Below are positions 34,648-44,178 of a stretch of 64,000 bases of DNA, in pieces; position 1 is the stretch's first letter, and every line of letters begins with the position of its first letter. The notes under the pieces are model-generated. The model searched no databases and was not told the origin of the DNA. It saw only the letters and a list, made by a program, of their open reading frames with translations. The translations under genes were made by a program, and so were the position numbers. The DNA comes from Cetobacterium sp. 8H (GTDB taxonomy: Bacteria; Fusobacteriota; Fusobacteriia; Fusobacteriales; Fusobacteriaceae). The stretch is taken from assembly GCF_014250675.1 (NCBI RefSeq), contig NZ_JACHTG010000003.1:62001-126000 (forward strand). Direction: 5' to 3'.

Positions 34648-35523
34648 ATGAAAAATAATTTAAGATTTTTAAGTTTTGCTGTTTTAGCTTTGGGTATGCT
34701 CTCTGTAGCAGAAGCTGCTAAAATTGGTCTTGTAGTTTCAACTCAAGACAATCCCTTCTTTGTTACTTTAAAAGATGGTGCTGTTAATAAAGCTAAAGAA
34801 ATGGGACATGAAATAGTTGTTTTAGATTCTCAAAATGACCCTTCAAAAGAGTTAGCAAATGTTGAAGATTTACTTGTAAAAGGAATTGATGTTCTTCTAA
34901 TTAACCCTACAGATTCTGATGCTGTTGTTTCAGCTGTTAAAGCTGCTAATCGTAGTAAAATTCCCGTAGTTACTCTTGATAGAGCTTCTAATGGTGGCAA
35001 GATTGCATCTCACATATCTTCAGATAATGTGGCTGGTGGAGTTATGGCTGGAGAATTTATTCTAAAAAAATTGAATGGAAAAGGCAAAGTTGTTGAACTT
35101 GAAGGTATTCCTGGGACTACTGCTGCTCGTGATAGAGGAAATGGATTTAATAAAGCTGTTGGTGGAAAACTTAATATTGTTGCTAAACAAGCTGCTGATT
35201 TTGACAGAACAAAAGGGTTAAATGTAATGGAGAATATTCTTCAAGCACAACCTGAAATAAATGCTGTTTTTGCACATAATGATGAAATGGCATTAGGTGC
35301 TTTAAGAGCTATTGAATCTTCTGGAAGAGGTGAAATCATGGTTGTTGGTTTTGATGCTACTGATGATGCTGTAAAAGCTGTTAAAGAAGGAAAATTAGCT
35401 GCTACAGTTGCTCAAAAACCTACACTTATAGGAGCTAAAGGTGTTGAAACTGCCGATATGATTTCAAAAAAGCAAACAGTACCTATATATACACCTGTAG
35501 AGTTAGAATTAATAACTCAATAA
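34648..35523 (+). CDS. rbsB: Ribose-binding protein
   Basis: Extracytoplasmic ribose-binding component of 291 residues, with a signal peptide ([22 protein letters not shown]). The mature protein shows [52 protein letters not shown] and [10 protein letters not shown], which in RbsB line the ribose site. Last gene of the operon. Confidence 0.95.
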   Translation: MKNNLRFLSFAVLALGMLSVAEAAKIGLVVSTQDNPFFVTLKDGAVNKAKEMGHEIVVLDSQNDPSKELANVEDLLVKGIDVLLINPTDSDAVVSAVKAANRSKIPVVTLDRASNGGKIASHISSDNVAGGVMAGEFILKKLNGKGKVVELEGIPGTTAARDRGNGFNKAVGGKLNIVAKQAADFDRTKGLNVMENILQAQPEINAVFAHNDEMALGALRAIESSGRGEIMVVGFDATDDAVKAVKEGKLAATVAQKPTLIGAKGVETADMISKKQTVPIYTPVELELITQ

Positions 35524-35541
35524 AAAATTATACAAATATAA

Positions 35542-35580
35542 AAATCTGGGATATTAAAATAATATCCCAGATTTCTATTT
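35542..35580. terminator. Bidirectional terminator after rbsB
   Basis: A 14-bp stem AAATCTGGGATATT / AATATCCCAGATTT with an AAAAT loop. T-rich on the plus side, A-rich on the other, so it also serves the convergent ywbE. Confidence 0.88.
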
Positions 35581-35772
35581 TTAAATAATCTCTTTAATTC
35601 TTCCTACAGTTCCATCAGCTAATCTAACTTTTATACCATGTGGATGATTTTGAGAGTTAGTTAAGATATCTTTTACAATCCCTTCTGTCAGCTCTCCAGT
35701 TCTTTGATGTTCCTTTTTTACCACTTTAACTTTAATTCCTACTTTTACATTCTTTCTATTTGATCCTGGCAT
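35581..35772 (-). CDS. ywbE: YwbE family small protein
   Basis: A 63-residue protein: MPGSNRKNVKVGIKVKVVKK, TGELTEGIVKDILTNS and HPHGIKVRLADGTVGR match the DUF2196/YwbE family throughout. It is probably a single small beta domain; function unknown. GTG 35781 is in frame but overlaps GGGAGTG; ATG 35772 with spacing 7 is the family start. Confidence 0.88.
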   Translation of the reverse strand: MPGSNRKNVKVGIKVKVVKKEHQRTGELTEGIVKDILTNSQNHPHGIKVRLADGTVGRIKEII

Positions 35773-35822
35773 TTTATACACTCCCTTAAAACTTTCTTAA
35801 TAGAAGTATTATACCACATTTT

Positions 35823-36782
35823 CTAATAGTTACCAGTTGCTACAATTAAAGCTGCTAAATCTCCTATATTTTCATTTAATTTAGCTGGAAGAATTTTACA
35901 TTCTCTCAAAGAGATATCTAGAGCTTCTTTTTGTATCTCTCTTTTTAATCTTTTATTGAAAAGATTTTCACATCTTGTGTATATACTTCCAATTATTATA
36001 GCTTCTGGATTAAGTATATCGATTAATATTGATAGTCCTTGTCCTAGACGTCTAGCACTTTCATTTATTATCTTTAGCGATAATTCTTCTCCATCTTGCG
36101 CCAAATCTAGTATTTCTTTTGCCTCAATTCTATTTCTATATAGTTCCACAAGTCTTCCATTATAACCTTCTTTTATGGCTTTATTTAAAAATATTTCACC
36201 TAATTTTACTATTCCACCACCACTACAAAACCCTTCAAATGATCCCTTTTTTCCAAATCCTAAGGGTCCTGTATTCGAAAGTCTTATGTGTCCAACCTCT
36301 CCAGCAGTATCTTGCTTTCCTGTATAAAGTTTATTATTTAGTATTAAACCCGCACCCATACCTGTTCCAAAAGTTAAAAATATTAAATTTTCATAACCTA
36401 TTCCTGCTCCTAGCTTCCACTCTGCTAAAGCACATGCATTGGCATCATTTTGAATAAATACTGGTTTTTTATAAATTTCTTTAAACTTTTCTACTATTCT
36501 AACATTATCCCAACCAGGAAGATTAGGTGGAGAAAGGATAACTCCTTCTTTGCTGTTTAATGGTCCGCCACAACTTATTCCAATACTTTTAATATAAGTT
36601 TCATCTAGATTTAACTTTTGAAGTTGTTTTCCAATATTTTCTACTATTTTATCCATAGTTTTTTCAGGTGTAATTGTTTCTTTTGTTAAAAATCTTTCCT
36701 TACTCTTTATATTAAAATTTTCATCGGCAATTATTGTTGCTATTTTAGTTCCACCTATATCTATCCCAATATAAATTTTCAT
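35823..36782 (-). CDS. ROK-family sugar kinase
   Basis: Sugar kinase of 319 residues in the ROK family: ATP motif GIDIGGTKIATI (5-16), sugar site NDANACALAEWKLG, LTFGTGMGAGLI, and GEVGHIRLS. The zinc-site cysteines usually found as CxCGxxGC are replaced (GPLGFGKKGSFEGFCSGGG), as in one branch of the family. Its ATG abuts the stop of the sugar-binding protein gene, so it phosphorylates the sugar imported by that ABC system. Which sugar (fructose, allose or another) is not certain. Confidence 0.88.
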   Translation of the reverse strand: MKIYIGIDIGGTKIATIIADENFNIKSKERFLTKETITPEKTMDKIVENIGKQLQKLNLDETYIKSIGISCGGPLNSKEGVILSPPNLPGWDNVRIVEKFKEIYKKPVFIQNDANACALAEWKLGAGIGYENLIFLTFGTGMGAGLILNNKLYTGKQDTAGEVGHIRLSNTGPLGFGKKGSFEGFCSGGGIVKLGEIFLNKAIKEGYNGRLVELYRNRIEAKEILDLAQDGEELSLKIINESARRLGQGLSILIDILNPEAIIIGSIYTRCENLFNKRLKREIQKEALDISLRECKILPAKLNENIGDLAALIVATGNY

Positions 36783-37694
36783 TTATTTTAAATCTCCAGC
36801 AGTTACAACTTTTACACCTGTATCTATATGTTTTGATACTTTTTTACCTTGAATTGAATCATATGCAGAACCTACTCCTTCATAACCCATCATTTCTGGA
36901 TTCTGAACCATTGATGCTTGAATAGTTCCATTTTTTAATCCCGTTATTGTATCTTTTGAAAAATCAAATCCTACTAATTTTACTGTTCCACCTTTCCCAG
37001 CTTCTTCTAAAGCTCTAGAAATTCCGACAGTTGACCCTTCGTTTGAACCATAAAATCCTGCTAAATCTGGATTTGCAGTCATTATATCAGTAGCTTGATT
37101 TAACGCTACCGCTTTATCTCCATTTGAATACTGTACTGCTACTACTTTCATATTTGGATATTTTTCTTTAACTCTATCTTCAAAACCTGAAGATCTTGCT
37201 ATGGCTGTTCCTGCTCCTGGTTGAGCATTAATTATTCCAATCTTCCCCTTTTCATCTACAAGTTTTGCCAGAGTATCTGCTGCTAAAGCTCCTGCTGCAT
37301 AGTTATCTGTTGAAAGGAATGTAACATATCCTTCTGTATCAATTGGTGAATCTATTATTACTACTGGTATTTTCTCATCTATAGCTCTCTCTACAACCGG
37401 TGCTAAAGCTGACTTATCAGATGGAGCTAGTAATATTGCATCTACTTTTTGATTTATTGCATCTTCAACCATTCTCGTTTGTTCATTTGGATCTACTTTT
37501 CCTGCTGGAGCTCTAAATAAAATTTCTACATCTCCTAACTCTTTTGCTTTTGTCTCTGCTCCCTTTTTAACTGATAACCAGTGCTCATCCATTGAGTCCA
37601 TTGTAATTAAAACAAACTTTTTTTGAGCAAAAGCACCTGTTGCTAATCCTAAAAATAATGATGATAAAAGTAATAATTTTGAAGTTTTTTTCAT
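36783..37694 (-). CDS. Sugar ABC transporter substrate-binding protein
   Basis: Periplasmic-binding-protein family 4 (ribose/allose/fructose type), 303 residues, with a signal peptide ending near GAFAQ. DSMDEHWLSVKKGAE, LLAPSDKSALAPVVERAI, IIDSPIDT and NEGSTVGISRALEEAG are typical ligand-contact regions. It is much less like RbsB than its own family branch, so it is not a second ribose receptor by simple duplication. It is third in the ATPase-permease-receptor-kinase operon. Confidence 0.88.
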   Translation of the reverse strand: MKKTSKLLLLSSLFLGLATGAFAQKKFVLITMDSMDEHWLSVKKGAETKAKELGDVEILFRAPAGKVDPNEQTRMVEDAINQKVDAILLAPSDKSALAPVVERAIDEKIPVVIIDSPIDTEGYVTFLSTDNYAAGALAADTLAKLVDEKGKIGIINAQPGAGTAIARSSGFEDRVKEKYPNMKVVAVQYSNGDKAVALNQATDIMTANPDLAGFYGSNEGSTVGISRALEEAGKGGTVKLVGFDFSKDTITGLKNGTIQASMVQNPEMMGYEGVGSAYDSIQGKKVSKHIDTGVKVVTAGDLK

Positions 37695-37708
37695 TTTTTC
37701 CTCCTATT

Positions 37709-38674
37709 TTATCTTCTTTTTATTCTATCAGCGAAAACTGCTAGTATAATAACCACACCAATTAATATCTCTTGCAAAAATGCAGATACTCCCATTAAAT
37801 TTAAACCATTTCTTAAAACACCTATAACTAAAGCTCCTATAAGTGTTCCTGTTATTATTCCCTCTCCTCCTGCTAAACTTGTTCCTCCTATTACTGCTGA
37901 TGCAACTGCAAAAAGTTCATATCCAATTCCAGCACTCGGCTGTCCTGACGCTATTCTTGACGCTAGAACTATCCCAGAACACGCTGCTAAAAATCCAGAA
38001 AATACATATACTTGTATCAATGTTTTTTTTGTATTTATCCCTGAAAGTCTTGCCGCTTCTATATTACTACCACATGCATATATATGTGTTCCCAATTTTG
38101 TTTTTGAAAGAATAAATCCAAAAATTCCAGTTAATAAAAACATTATAATTACAGAAAATGGTATATCAAATACCTTACCATTTCCAATATATCTGAATGC
38201 TTTTGGTAGTCCACTAACAGGAATACCTTTTGTTATAACAAGGGCTAATCCTCTAACAATACTCATAGTTCCCAAAGTCACAACAAATGGTGGTAAATCC
38301 CCTAAAACAATCAAAAGTCCATTTATTAATCCTGCAATTATTCCAGATAAAAGCCCCAGTAAAATAGCTATTATCATTGGAACTCCATTTACTAAACAAA
38401 GAGATGTAACTATACCGGCTATCGCCATATTTGAACCTATTGACAAATCTATTCCTGTTGTAATCAAAACAAATGTTTGTCCTATAGCTATTATTGCAAT
38501 TATCGATGTCTGAAGTGCCACAGTCATCATATTATTCATTGTAAAAAAATATGGAGATGCCATTGAAAAAAATATCATCATGGCTACTAATCCACTTAAT
38601 ACTGAAAGTATTTGAAAATTTTCCTCTCCCACTTTCTTTCTAATATCTTTTAAAACACCTATATTCGAACTCAC
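37709..38674 (-). CDS. Sugar ABC transporter permease (RbsC family)
   Basis: Permease of 321 residues with about 10 helices. AIGQTFVLITTGIDLSIGSNMAI, GLINGLLIVLGDLPPFVVTLGT and AVASAVIGGTSLAGGEGIITG are the family signatures. It lies between the ATPase and the binding-protein gene in the second sugar uptake operon. Confidence 0.9.
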   Translation of the reverse strand: MSSNIGVLKDIRKKVGEENFQILSVLSGLVAMMIFFSMASPYFFTMNNMMTVALQTSIIAIIAIGQTFVLITTGIDLSIGSNMAIAGIVTSLCLVNGVPMIIAILLGLLSGIIAGLINGLLIVLGDLPPFVVTLGTMSIVRGLALVITKGIPVSGLPKAFRYIGNGKVFDIPFSVIIMFLLTGIFGFILSKTKLGTHIYACGSNIEAARLSGINTKKTLIQVYVFSGFLAACSGIVLASRIASGQPSAGIGYELFAVASAVIGGTSLAGGEGIITGTLIGALVIGVLRNGLNLMGVSAFLQEILIGVVIILAVFADRIKRR

Positions 38675-38683
38675 TTTTCCTCC

Positions 38684-40183
38684 TTAATCATTAAATTTTG
38701 TAGCGAAATTCATAATTTCTTCTTGATTTGTCTTTCTTGTCTCTAAGTTTGCTCTAATTCCTTTATTACACATAACCAACATCCTATCAGTTATTCCCAA
38801 TATTTCAGGAAGTTCTGAGGATATAACAATAACCCCTATCCCACTAGCTTTTAATTCATTTATTATCTTATAAATCTCTATTTTTGCATTTACATCTATC
38901 CCTCTTGTGGGCTCATCAAATATTACCACTTTTGGATTTTTCAAAATCCATTTTCCAATAACTATCTTCTGTTGATTTCCACCACTCAAATTCTTAACTT
39001 TTTGAGATATTGATGGTGTTTTTATTGATAATTTTTCTATCATACTATTACTTTTTTCAGCTAATTTATCTCTATTAATATAGCCAATAATTTTGGAACT
39101 AATCATATCAAGAATAGGAAAACTCATATTTTGTGAAACACTCATATTTATGGCTAATCCTTCTTTTTTTCTATCCTCAGCTATATAAGAAATCCCATTT
39201 TTTATAGCATCTATTGGAGATTTTATTTCAACTTTTTGACCATCTATCAAGATTTCTCCACTACATTTGCCATAAGCTCCAAAAATACCTTTACATAGTT
39301 CCGTTCTTCCTGCTCCAACAAGGCCTGCCACTCCTAATGCCTCTCCTTCAAAAAGTTCTAAGTTTATATTTTTAAAATATTCTCCCTTTGAAAAATTTTT
39401 TAATTCTAAAATCTTTCTAGTTTTTATTGTAGTATCTAATCTTGGAAACTTTTCATCGATACTTCTTCCTACCATATATGATATTATTTCATCTAAAGTC
39501 AGTTCATTAAACATTGCAGTTTTTATCCATTTCCCATCTCTAAAAATTGTTACCCTATCCACTATTTCTTTTAATTCATCCAACTTATGTGAAATATATA
39601 TAATTCCTTTACCTCTTTTTTTAAGTTCTTTTATAACTTCAAATAACTGAGCTACCTCTCGTTCACTTAAAGATGAGGTCGGCTCATCCATTATTATTAT
39701 ATCTGCATTTTGTGACAATGCCTTTGCTATTTCTACAATCTGTTGTTTTGATATCGAAAGATTTTTAACTTTTTCCTTAGGATCAATATCAGAATGTAGT
39801 ACTGACAATATCTTTAATGATTCACTCTCCATTTTTTCTCTATCTAACCTAACACCATTTGAAAACTCTCTACTTAAAAATATATTTTCGGCTACTGAAA
39901 GATGAGGACACAAATTTAATTCTTGGTATATAATTCCTATTCCTAATTCTGCAGCTTGGATTGGCGACGTTATTTTTGTCGCTTTTCCTTTTAAAAAAAT
40001 TTCACCGCCATCTTTTTGATAAACACCAGAAAAAATTTTCATCATGGTAGATTTTCCAGCTCCATTCTCTCCTAAAAGAGCATGCACTTCTCCAGGCTTT
40101 AAATCAAAGGATACTCCAGCTAATGCAATAACACCAGGGAATTCTTTTCGTATATTTTTAGCCTCTAAAAGATAGTCCTTCAT
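38684..40183 (-). CDS. Sugar ABC transporter ATP-binding protein (RbsA family)
   Basis: Double ATPase of 499 residues: Walker [10 protein letters not shown] (about 38-46), NLSISKQQIVEIAKAL, IIMDEPTSSL, then a second half with [25 protein letters not shown] and VIFDEPTRGIDVN. First gene of its operon, divergent from moeA. The order ATPase-permease-receptor-ROK kinase resembles fructose (frc) or allose uptake clusters. Confidence 0.9.
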   Translation of the reverse strand: MKDYLLEAKNIRKEFPGVIALAGVSFDLKPGEVHALLGENGAGKSTMMKIFSGVYQKDGGEIFLKGKATKITSPIQAAELGIGIIYQELNLCPHLSVAENIFLSREFSNGVRLDREKMESESLKILSVLHSDIDPKEKVKNLSISKQQIVEIAKALSQNADIIIMDEPTSSLSEREVAQLFEVIKELKKRGKGIIYISHKLDELKEIVDRVTIFRDGKWIKTAMFNELTLDEIISYMVGRSIDEKFPRLDTTIKTRKILELKNFSKGEYFKNINLELFEGEALGVAGLVGAGRTELCKGIFGAYGKCSGEILIDGQKVEIKSPIDAIKNGISYIAEDRKKEGLAINMSVSQNMSFPILDMISSKIIGYINRDKLAEKSNSMIEKLSIKTPSISQKVKNLSGGNQQKIVIGKWILKNPKVVIFDEPTRGIDVNAKIEIYKIINELKASGIGVIVISSELPEILGITDRMLVMCNKGIRANLETRKTNQEEIMNFATKFND

Positions 40184-40214
40184 AAAACACCCCTCTTTTT
40201 TTTATTCCTTATTT

Positions 40215-40243
40215 TATATACCCCATAATATTAGCTTTGTAAA
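40215..40243 (-). promoter_or_regulatory. Promoter of the second sugar ABC operon
   Basis: On the minus strand TTTACA (40243-40238), 17 nt, TATATA (40220-40215), about 30 bp before the ATPase start codon. Confidence 0.6.
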
Positions 40244-40403
40244 GAGCAATTAAGATATATAAAATATATTAATTCACGTATATTTCTAATCTTATCAAAG
40301 TATGTTTTTACTTTTTTATTTTCTATGATATATTGTTATGAAAAGGATTATTTAGAAATTTTAGAATAAATATTTAACATGTAAAATATAAGGGGGACAA
40401 AAA

Positions 40404-41618
40404 GTGGAATTAATAACTTTAGAACACGCTGTAAAGATCTTATTAGAAAAGGTATTGCCTATCAAAAAATATGAAGAAAAAACAATTTTGAATAGTTTGG
40501 GATTTATTTTAAATGAAACTATCTATTCTCCTTTAAATAATCCTCCTTTCAATAGATCGCCTTTAGATGGATTTTCATTTAATAGTCATTTATCATTTGG
40601 AGCTTCAAAAACTTCCCCTAAAACATTAGAAGTTTTTACCGAAATTTTTGCTGGAGATTACTTTAATGAAGAAATTCCTAATAATATGGCCGTTAGAATC
40701 ATGACTGGAGCACCTATTCCGAAAGGTTGTGATTGCGTTATAAAACAAGAAGATGTTTTATTCGACGAAAAAAATAAAACTTTTACACTTTTTAAAGAAG
40801 TGAAAAAATTTGAAAATTTCTGTTTTTTAGGAGAAGATTTATCTGTCGGAGATTTAGTTATGGAGAAAGGTGAACTTATAACTTATAATCATATTGGTGT
40901 TCTCGCTTCAATTGGAATTAAAAATATTCAAGTTTTAAAAAAACCTAAAATTGGAATTTTAAGTCTAGGAAGTGAGCTTGTTATGCCTGGATCTACTTTA
41001 GAAGAAGGGAAAATTTATAACAGTAATCTTTTTACAATAGCAAGTAAATTAACTTATCTTGGAGTCGAAACAATCTTATATCCACCTTTAAGAGATGATG
41101 TAGATGAAGTTTCAAACTTTATAGAAAATCATCTTGATGAAATCGATCTTCTTATAACTACTGGTGGTGTTTCTGTAGGAAAAAAAGATATTATGCATGA
41201 CGTTTTAAAAAAGATGCACGCAGAAAGATTGTTCTGGAAAGTAGATATACAGCCGGGCACACCTGTCTTAGCTTCTTTAAAAAATGAAAAGTTAATTCTT
41301 TCTCTTTCAGGAAATCCTTTTGCTTCTTTAGTTAATTTTGAGCTTTTAGGTAGACCTATTTTAGATAAACTAAGTTCGGGCGCTATAAGAAAAACCACTA
41401 CAATTTCTGCTGAAGTTGTCGGTGAGTTTAGTAAAAAAAGTGTTAAAAGACGTTTTATTAGAGGATATTATTCAGAAGGAAAGGTTTATATAAACAGTGA
41501 TAAACATTCTTCAGGTACAATCTCTTCTCTTTTAGGAAAAAACTCAATTGTTGAGATACTACCAGGAACTCCTTTTTTAAAAGATGGTGACAAGGTTAAG
41601 GTGATTTTAATTGATTAA
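40404..41618 (+). CDS. moeA: Molybdopterin molybdenumtransferase
   Basis: Inserts molybdate into adenylylated molybdopterin, 404 residues. MoeA motifs: NRSPLDGFSFN (usually R-S-x-x-D-G-Y/F), RIMTGAPIPKGCDCVIKQED, GILSLGSELV, TTGGVSVGKKD and LSGNPFASLVNFELL. The start is GTG 40404, 8 nt after GGGGGA. Translation runs into mobA-mobB with an 8-bp overlap. The only evident client in the window is the formate dehydrogenase at 7875. Confidence 0.93.
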   Translation: MELITLEHAVKILLEKVLPIKKYEEKTILNSLGFILNETIYSPLNNPPFNRSPLDGFSFNSHLSFGASKTSPKTLEVFTEIFAGDYFNEEIPNNMAVRIMTGAPIPKGCDCVIKQEDVLFDEKNKTFTLFKEVKKFENFCFLGEDLSVGDLVMEKGELITYNHIGVLASIGIKNIQVLKKPKIGILSLGSELVMPGSTLEEGKIYNSNLFTIASKLTYLGVETILYPPLRDDVDEVSNFIENHLDEIDLLITTGGVSVGKKDIMHDVLKKMHAERLFWKVDIQPGTPVLASLKNEKLILSLSGNPFASLVNFELLGRPILDKLSSGAIRKTTTISAEVVGEFSKKSVKRRFIRGYYSEGKVYINSDKHSSGTISSLLGKNSIVEILPGTPFLKDGDKVKVILID

Positions 41619-42711
41619 AATTTTTGATATCAATGCACTCATATTAGCTGGTGGAAAAGGTAAACGATTAAACTTTTGCAACAAAGCTCTTTTAAAATAT
41701 AAGAATCAAACATTTTTAGATAAAATTGTTGATGTTTTTTCAAACTTCAACAATATATATATATCTTTAAACTCTTCTCAAGATCTAATTACTGATAAAT
41801 TGATAAGAGTTGATGATAACTTTGAAGATATTGGGCCTATTTCTGGCTTATATGAAGGATTAAAAGAAAGTACACTAGATTATGTTTTTGTTGTTCCTTG
41901 TGACACTCCAAATATAACTAAAGAATTTGTTGAGTATATAGCACAGTTTGTATCTGATGAATATGATGCTTTTTTAATTAAGGATAAAGATGGATTTGTT
42001 CATCCTTTAATGGGCATTTATAATACAAGAGTTTGCTCTACAATAAAGGAGTCTATTGAAAATAATGATTATAAAGTTTTAAATATTTTAGATAAAATCA
42101 ATGTTAAGTATATTGATCTTGCCTATACAATATTTGATGATAAATTTTTATTAGCAAATATTAACACTGAAAATGACTATAAATCTTTATTTTTGACTAA
42201 AAAGTCTTCTCCACCTTTTATTGCAATTTCAGGAGTTAAAAACTCCGGAAAAACAACTTTAATAACAAAACTACTAAAGAAGTTTAAAGAGCAAGGATAC
42301 AAAGTTGGAACTATTAAGCATGATGGACATGACTTTCAAATGGATAACCTAGAAAGTGATACTGATAAACACATTAAGTCTGGAGCTTTTGGAACGTTAA
42401 TTTTTTCAAAATCACAATTCATGTATCTGGAAAAATCCACTGAAGATTCTTTAGAAAAATATTTAGATTTTTTTAAGAATTATGATTTTGTTATTTTAGA
42501 GGGATTTAAATATACTTCATATCCAAAAATAGAAATTATTCGAAAAGACATTTCAAATAAACCTATTGCTAATCCCAACAACCTTATTTTCTATGCTACT
42601 GATATAGAGAATATTTTAAACGATAACTCAAATGTGAGCATTAATTTAAATCATATAGACTCTATTTTTAATCAAATTTTAAACTATTTAAATGAAAAAA
42701 GGAGAGCTTAA
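41611..42711 (+). CDS. MobA-MobB fusion: molybdenum cofactor guanylyltransferase plus GTPase
   Basis: A 366-residue fusion. Residues 1-~190 are MobA: nucleotide motif NALILAGGKGKRLNF, FVVPCDTPN and HPLMGIYN; it attaches GMP to Mo-molybdopterin. Residues ~205-366 are MobB: P-loop ISGVKNSGKTTLITKLLKKF, GTIKHDGHDFQMDN and SDTDKHIKSGA; it binds GTP and assists. Starts at TTG 41611 inside the moeA end, after AAGGTG. The fusion points to bis-MGD cofactor production, as formate dehydrogenase needs. Confidence 0.92.
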   Translation: MIKIFDINALILAGGKGKRLNFCNKALLKYKNQTFLDKIVDVFSNFNNIYISLNSSQDLITDKLIRVDDNFEDIGPISGLYEGLKESTLDYVFVVPCDTPNITKEFVEYIAQFVSDEYDAFLIKDKDGFVHPLMGIYNTRVCSTIKESIENNDYKVLNILDKINVKYIDLAYTIFDDKFLLANINTENDYKSLFLTKKSSPPFIAISGVKNSGKTTLITKLLKKFKEQGYKVGTIKHDGHDFQMDNLESDTDKHIKSGAFGTLIFSKSQFMYLEKSTEDSLEKYLDFFKNYDFVILEGFKYTSYPKIEIIRKDISNKPIANPNNLIFYATDIENILNDNSNVSINLNHIDSIFNQILNYLNEKRRA

Positions 42712-42725
42712 AAACTCTCCTTTTT
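42695..42725. terminator. Terminator overlapping the mobA-mobB stop codon
   Basis: Stem AAAAAAGGAGAG / CTCTCCTTTTT with a CTTAAAAA loop. The stop codon (42709-42711) lies in the loop. Its symmetry also serves the convergent PepD gene. Confidence 0.82.
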
Positions 42726-42735
42726 ATGATTATAG

Positions 42736-44166
42736 CTAAAGCTCTTTTAACAATTCTACCAAATAATTATAAACTCTTTCCGTTGAAAAAATATCTAAGC
42801 ACTCTCTCGTAGTATGGACGTTTTTCATATTCGGTCCAATGCTTATAAAATCTATATTTGGATATTTTTGTGATATAGCTCCACATTCAAGTCCTGCATG
42901 TATAACCTCTACCTTCATATCTTTATTATACATATCTTTATATACTTTTAAAGCTACTTCTCTCAAATATGACTCTTTTTTGAATTTCCATTCGGGATAT
43001 CCATTAGACAGTTCATAGTTTGCATTATTTTCCTCTAAAATTGCAAAAATTTTATTTTTTAACTCCTCTAAAATTGCTCTATCAGAACTTCTTAATGAAA
43101 CTATTATTTTTACATCTAATTTTTCTGTTTTTACTATAGCTAAATTATCAGATGATTCAACAACATCTTTATATTCTTTCATCCAAGTGTATACACCAGT
43201 AGGAATTTTTTTTATAACTTTTAAATATCTTAGAAAGCTCTTTTCAGAAAAAGACTCATTAAATTTTGTCTCCACAATCTCTGGTATAACTTCTAAGGTC
43301 GATTCGATTTTAGCATATCTTTCCTTTATTTCAGAAACTACTTCTTTTATCTTTTCATCTATATTTTCTTCTGAAAAAATTATGGCTTCTGAACTTACAG
43401 GAATTGCATTGTCTTTTGATCCTCCAGATATATCAACAAGTTTTATTAAAGTCTTCTCCTTAAGTATCTCTAAAAATTCACCTAATATCTTATTTGCATT
43501 TCCTCTATTTTTATCAATTTCAATACCTGAATGCCCACCTAAAAGATTCAATATTTTAATTTTATAATTTTTTCCAGCTATTAAAGGCTCTTTTTTAATA
43601 GGTAATGATATATCAATTTCGATACCTCCTGCTGATCCAACTGTTATTACTCCCTCATCTTCTGAATCTAAATTTATTAATAAATCTCCTTTTAGAATTC
43701 CTTCTTTTAGAAATAATGCGCCTCCTAAATCAGTTTCTTCAGATGTTGTTGCTAAAAATTCAAGAGGTCCGTGCTGCAAACTTTTATCCTCTAGTATTGC
43801 CATAGCCATCGCTAGAGCTATCCCGTTATCTGCACCCAATGTTGTATCTTTAGCCTTTAAATAGTTTCCTTCAACTTTTAATTCAATTGGATCCTTTCCA
43901 AAATCATGTAAACTTTCTTCAGTTTTTTCACATACCATATCCATATGACCTTGTAAAATTACCCCTCTATGGCCTTCATAGCCCTCAAAAGGTTTTTTTC
44001 TTAAAACCACATTATTTTTTTCATCTTGATATACTTCTAAATTATTTATTTTTCCAAACGATACCAAATAATCACTAATTTGTTTTTCTTTATAAGATTC
44101 CCTTGGTATTTTAGAAATCTCTTCAAAATAATAGAATACTCTTTCTGGTTTCAATATTAATTCCAT
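42736..44166 (-). CDS. pepD: Aminoacyl-histidine dipeptidase (PepD/M20C)
   Basis: Zinc-dependent cytosolic dipeptidase of 476 residues. LQGHMDMVCEK (first zinc His/Asp), TLGADNGIALAMAMAI (bridging Asp), ATTSEETDLGGALFL (catalytic Glu pair), GGHSGIEIDKNRGNA, and HAGLECGAISQKYP near the end. It cuts Xaa-His and other dipeptides. It lies 12 bp after the YfcC-type transporter, suggesting uptake of a peptide or amino acid followed by cleavage or use. ATG follows AAAGGAG. Confidence 0.92.
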   Translation of the reverse strand: MELILKPERVFYYFEEISKIPRESYKEKQISDYLVSFGKINNLEVYQDEKNNVVLRKKPFEGYEGHRGVILQGHMDMVCEKTEESLHDFGKDPIELKVEGNYLKAKDTTLGADNGIALAMAMAILEDKSLQHGPLEFLATTSEETDLGGALFLKEGILKGDLLINLDSEDEGVITVGSAGGIEIDISLPIKKEPLIAGKNYKIKILNLLGGHSGIEIDKNRGNANKILGEFLEILKEKTLIKLVDISGGSKDNAIPVSSEAIIFSEENIDEKIKEVVSEIKERYAKIESTLEVIPEIVETKFNESFSEKSFLRYLKVIKKIPTGVYTWMKEYKDVVESSDNLAIVKTEKLDVKIIVSLRSSDRAILEELKNKIFAILEENNANYELSNGYPEWKFKKESYLREVALKVYKDMYNKDMKVEVIHAGLECGAISQKYPNIDFISIGPNMKNVHTTRECLDIFSTERVYNYLVELLKEL

Positions 44167-44178
44167 AGCCGTTCTCCT

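Noticed and set aside
36783-40183. Second sugar ABC operon as a duplicate ribose system
   Set aside because: Binding protein and kinase belong to different branches (ROK kinase instead of ribokinase, no rbsD); only the transporter families are shared.
40184-40403. Moco-type riboswitch upstream of moeA
   Set aside because: The 220-bp region is AT-rich with no extended conserved helices; only ordinary promoter elements are visible.
43187-43567. Long plus-strand open frames opposite pepD, deoA, sugar ABC and other genes
   Set aside because: They are antisense shadows with no ribosome site and poor codon pattern, lying wholly inside well-recognised genes.
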